A stretch of DNA of 15,398 bases from Betaproteobacteria bacterium (GTDB lineage: Bacteria > Pseudomonadota > Gammaproteobacteria > Burkholderiales > Burkholderiaceae_E). Positions within the stretch are counted from its first letter, which is position 1. Each line of letters starts with the position of its first letter. This document shows positions 14,458 through 15,398 of this stretch, piece by piece. The stretch lies in the NCBI GenBank assembly GCA_016868095.1, contig VGHV01000021.1:1-15398 (forward strand). The letters are read 5' to 3'. The notes beneath the pieces were generated by a model. That model saw only the letters and a program-made list of their open reading frames with translations. It made no database searches and was not told the DNA's origin. The translations under genes and the position numbers were made by a program.

Positions 14458-15348
14458 GCAGATATATTGGTCGTCGATGACGAGATTGGTATCCGGGAAC
14501 TACTTAGTGAGATTCTCGGGGATGAAGGCCATGAGGTTTTACAGGCAGAAAATGCAGCACAGGCACGAAGCGCGCGCCAAAAGGCGCGCCCCGATTTGGT
14601 GCTGCTCGATATTTGGATGCCCGATACCGACGGGATAGCGGTCTTGCGAGAATGGTCGGAGTTGGGACTGCTGGATATGCCGGTGATTATGATGTCGGGT
14701 CACGCCACGGTCGAGATGGCCTCGCAAGCCACGCGTTTAGGCGCTGTTGGCTTTCTTGAAAAACCTATTGCGCTACAAAAATTGCTCGCTGCTGTGCAAA
14801 GTGCGCTCCAGGGCAAAGGCGCCATGCTCAGCACGACCCGCCCACAGCAGACGGCCTCGATCCAGGCAGGCCAAGCAGCAGTGCCGGCGTTGCCTCGCGC
14901 CGAGCTCAAGCCCGAGCCCTTAGCCTTCAACGCCCCCCACAGTCAGCCGCAAACGGGCTTTGGCGAAGCAACGGCCCGCGACACCCAAAGCGAGCTCCAG
15001 CAGCCCAGCGCTCACCAAGGCTTGCAAAGCCCGCTGGCTGCGACGCAAGCGCGCCGCGACTTGGACTCAGCGGGTGGGATGTTGCCTGCCTCTCCTTGGG
15101 CGGTATCGCCCCATCTTGACAGAGACCATAGCTCGCCAAGCGCAAGGCTTTCGCAGTTATCGTTTGATCAGCCGTTGCGCGATGCACGCGATGCCTTTGA
15201 GCGCTTGTACTTTGAGCATCATCTTGCCCGCGAAGGCGGATCCATGACAAGAGTGGCCGAGCGCACCGGGCTTGAGCGCACCCACTTGTATCGAAAGCTA
15301 AAGCAGCTTGGCGTGGAGTTGGGTCGCAGCACGCGGCGTGAAGTTTAA
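14455..15348 (+). CDS. ntrX: NtrX-like response regulator, receiver plus Fis-type HTH without AAA+ domain
   Basis: A 297-residue cytoplasmic regulator, the probable partner of the upstream kinase. The receiver (about 1-120) has the full phosphorylation pocket: D8, D9, phosphoacceptor D52 in LLDIWMPDTDG, S81 in MMSGHAT, and K103 in LEKPI. The C-terminus (about 237-297) is a Fis-type helix-turn-helix: FERLYFEHHLAREGGSMTRVAERTGL then HLYRKLKQLGVEL. Between them are about 110 residues rich in Gln, Ala, Pro and Ser with no fold I recognise. The central AAA+ sigma-54-activating domain of classical NtrX is missing: there is no Walker A and no GAFTGA. I recall short AAA-less versions in this genomic position in other Burkholderiales, usually with a shorter linker. 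It should bind DNA but not drive sigma-54 open-complex formation. The symbol reflects lineage and synteny, not full domain content. Confidence 0.92.
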   Translation: MADILVVDDEIGIRELLSEILGDEGHEVLQAENAAQARSARQKARPDLVLLDIWMPDTDGIAVLREWSELGLLDMPVIMMSGHATVEMASQATRLGAVGFLEKPIALQKLLAAVQSALQGKGAMLSTTRPQQTASIQAGQAAVPALPRAELKPEPLAFNAPHSQPQTGFGEATARDTQSELQQPSAHQGLQSPLAATQARRDLDSAGGMLPASPWAVSPHLDRDHSSPSARLSQLSFDQPLRDARDAFERLYFEHHLAREGGSMTRVAERTGLERTHLYRKLKQLGVELGRSTRREV

Positions 15349-15357
15349 GTGCTTATC

Positions 15358-15390
15358 CTAAGATCGATCTTTATAAAGTACCGATCTTGG
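15358..15390 (+). terminator. Hairpin after the response regulator gene (weak terminator or operator)
   Basis: CTAAGATCG (15358-15366) pairs with CGATCTTGG (15382-15390) in a 9-bp stem with one T-G pair and a 15-base loop. Only a mixed AT tail follows, not a T-run, so it would be a poor intrinsic terminator. The left arm is part of a perfect 12-bp palindrome AAGATCGATCTT (15360-15371), and CGATCTT recurs at 15382-15388. A -10-like TATAAA lies at 15372-15377, so it may instead be a regulatory site for a downstream gene outside the window. Confidence 0.3.
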
Positions 15391-15398
15391 ATTTGTAT

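Noticed and set aside
1-15398. Search for a defence system, mobile element, CRISPR array or tRNA
   Set aside because: No array-like repeats, transposase or integrase motifs, or cloverleaf sequences were seen; the window reads as core genome.

Overview
This window looks like a piece of a betaproteobacterial chromosome, most likely order Burkholderiales, of moderate GC (judged by eye, somewhat above 50%). Two things support this. The run def-fmt-rsmB-DUF4390-ntrY-like kinase-AAA-less ntrX-like regulator, with dprA and topB divergent beside def, is a layout I know from Burkholderiales. A small DUF3717-type protein, a family I associate with that group, is also present. I cannot name the genus. 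I see no tRNA, rRNA, CRISPR array, insertion sequence, integrase, toxin or defence gene. There is no intergenic gap above about 130 bases.

Layout. Bases 1-320 (+) hold the C-terminal end of a cyclase-family metal hydrolase cut by the window edge. Bases 382-2403 (+) encode a full-length acetoacetate-CoA ligase. On the minus strand, a ChaC-type gamma-glutamylcyclotransferase (4074-3352) is followed 24 bp later by a LysR-type regulator (3327-2398), whose stop runs into the stop of the ligase gene. Bases 4138-4401 (+) encode a small DUF3717-like protein whose 3' end lies antisense over the tail of topB. DNA topoisomerase III (topB, 6820-4274) and dprA (8246-6936) are both on the minus strand. From 8373 everything is on the plus strand: def, fmt, rsmB, a secreted DUF4390 protein, an NtrY-like membrane histidine kinase, and its response regulator, which has a receiver and a Fis-type helix-turn-helix but no AAA+ domain.

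How the genes work together. def and fmt form the formyl-methionine cycle: Fmt formylates initiator Met-tRNA and Def removes the formyl group from finished chains. rsmB methylates 16S rRNA, so this block concerns translation start and ribosome maturation. The last three genes look like a signalling module: a periplasmic protein overlaps the kinase gene by 49 nt, and the kinase gene is followed by its regulator. dprA and topB act on DNA (loading RecA on incoming single strands; decatenation). The left part is metabolic (acetoacetate activation, glutathione turnover) with a LysR regulator.

The window is mostly core genome, and I find no clear undescribed system. The points most worth a second look are the antisense overlap of the DUF3717 gene with topB and the 10-bp inverted repeat around its start codon, a possibly leaderless def transcript, the DUF4390-NtrY-NtrX module with its long disordered linker, and a recurring pattern of low-complexity insertions in conserved proteins.
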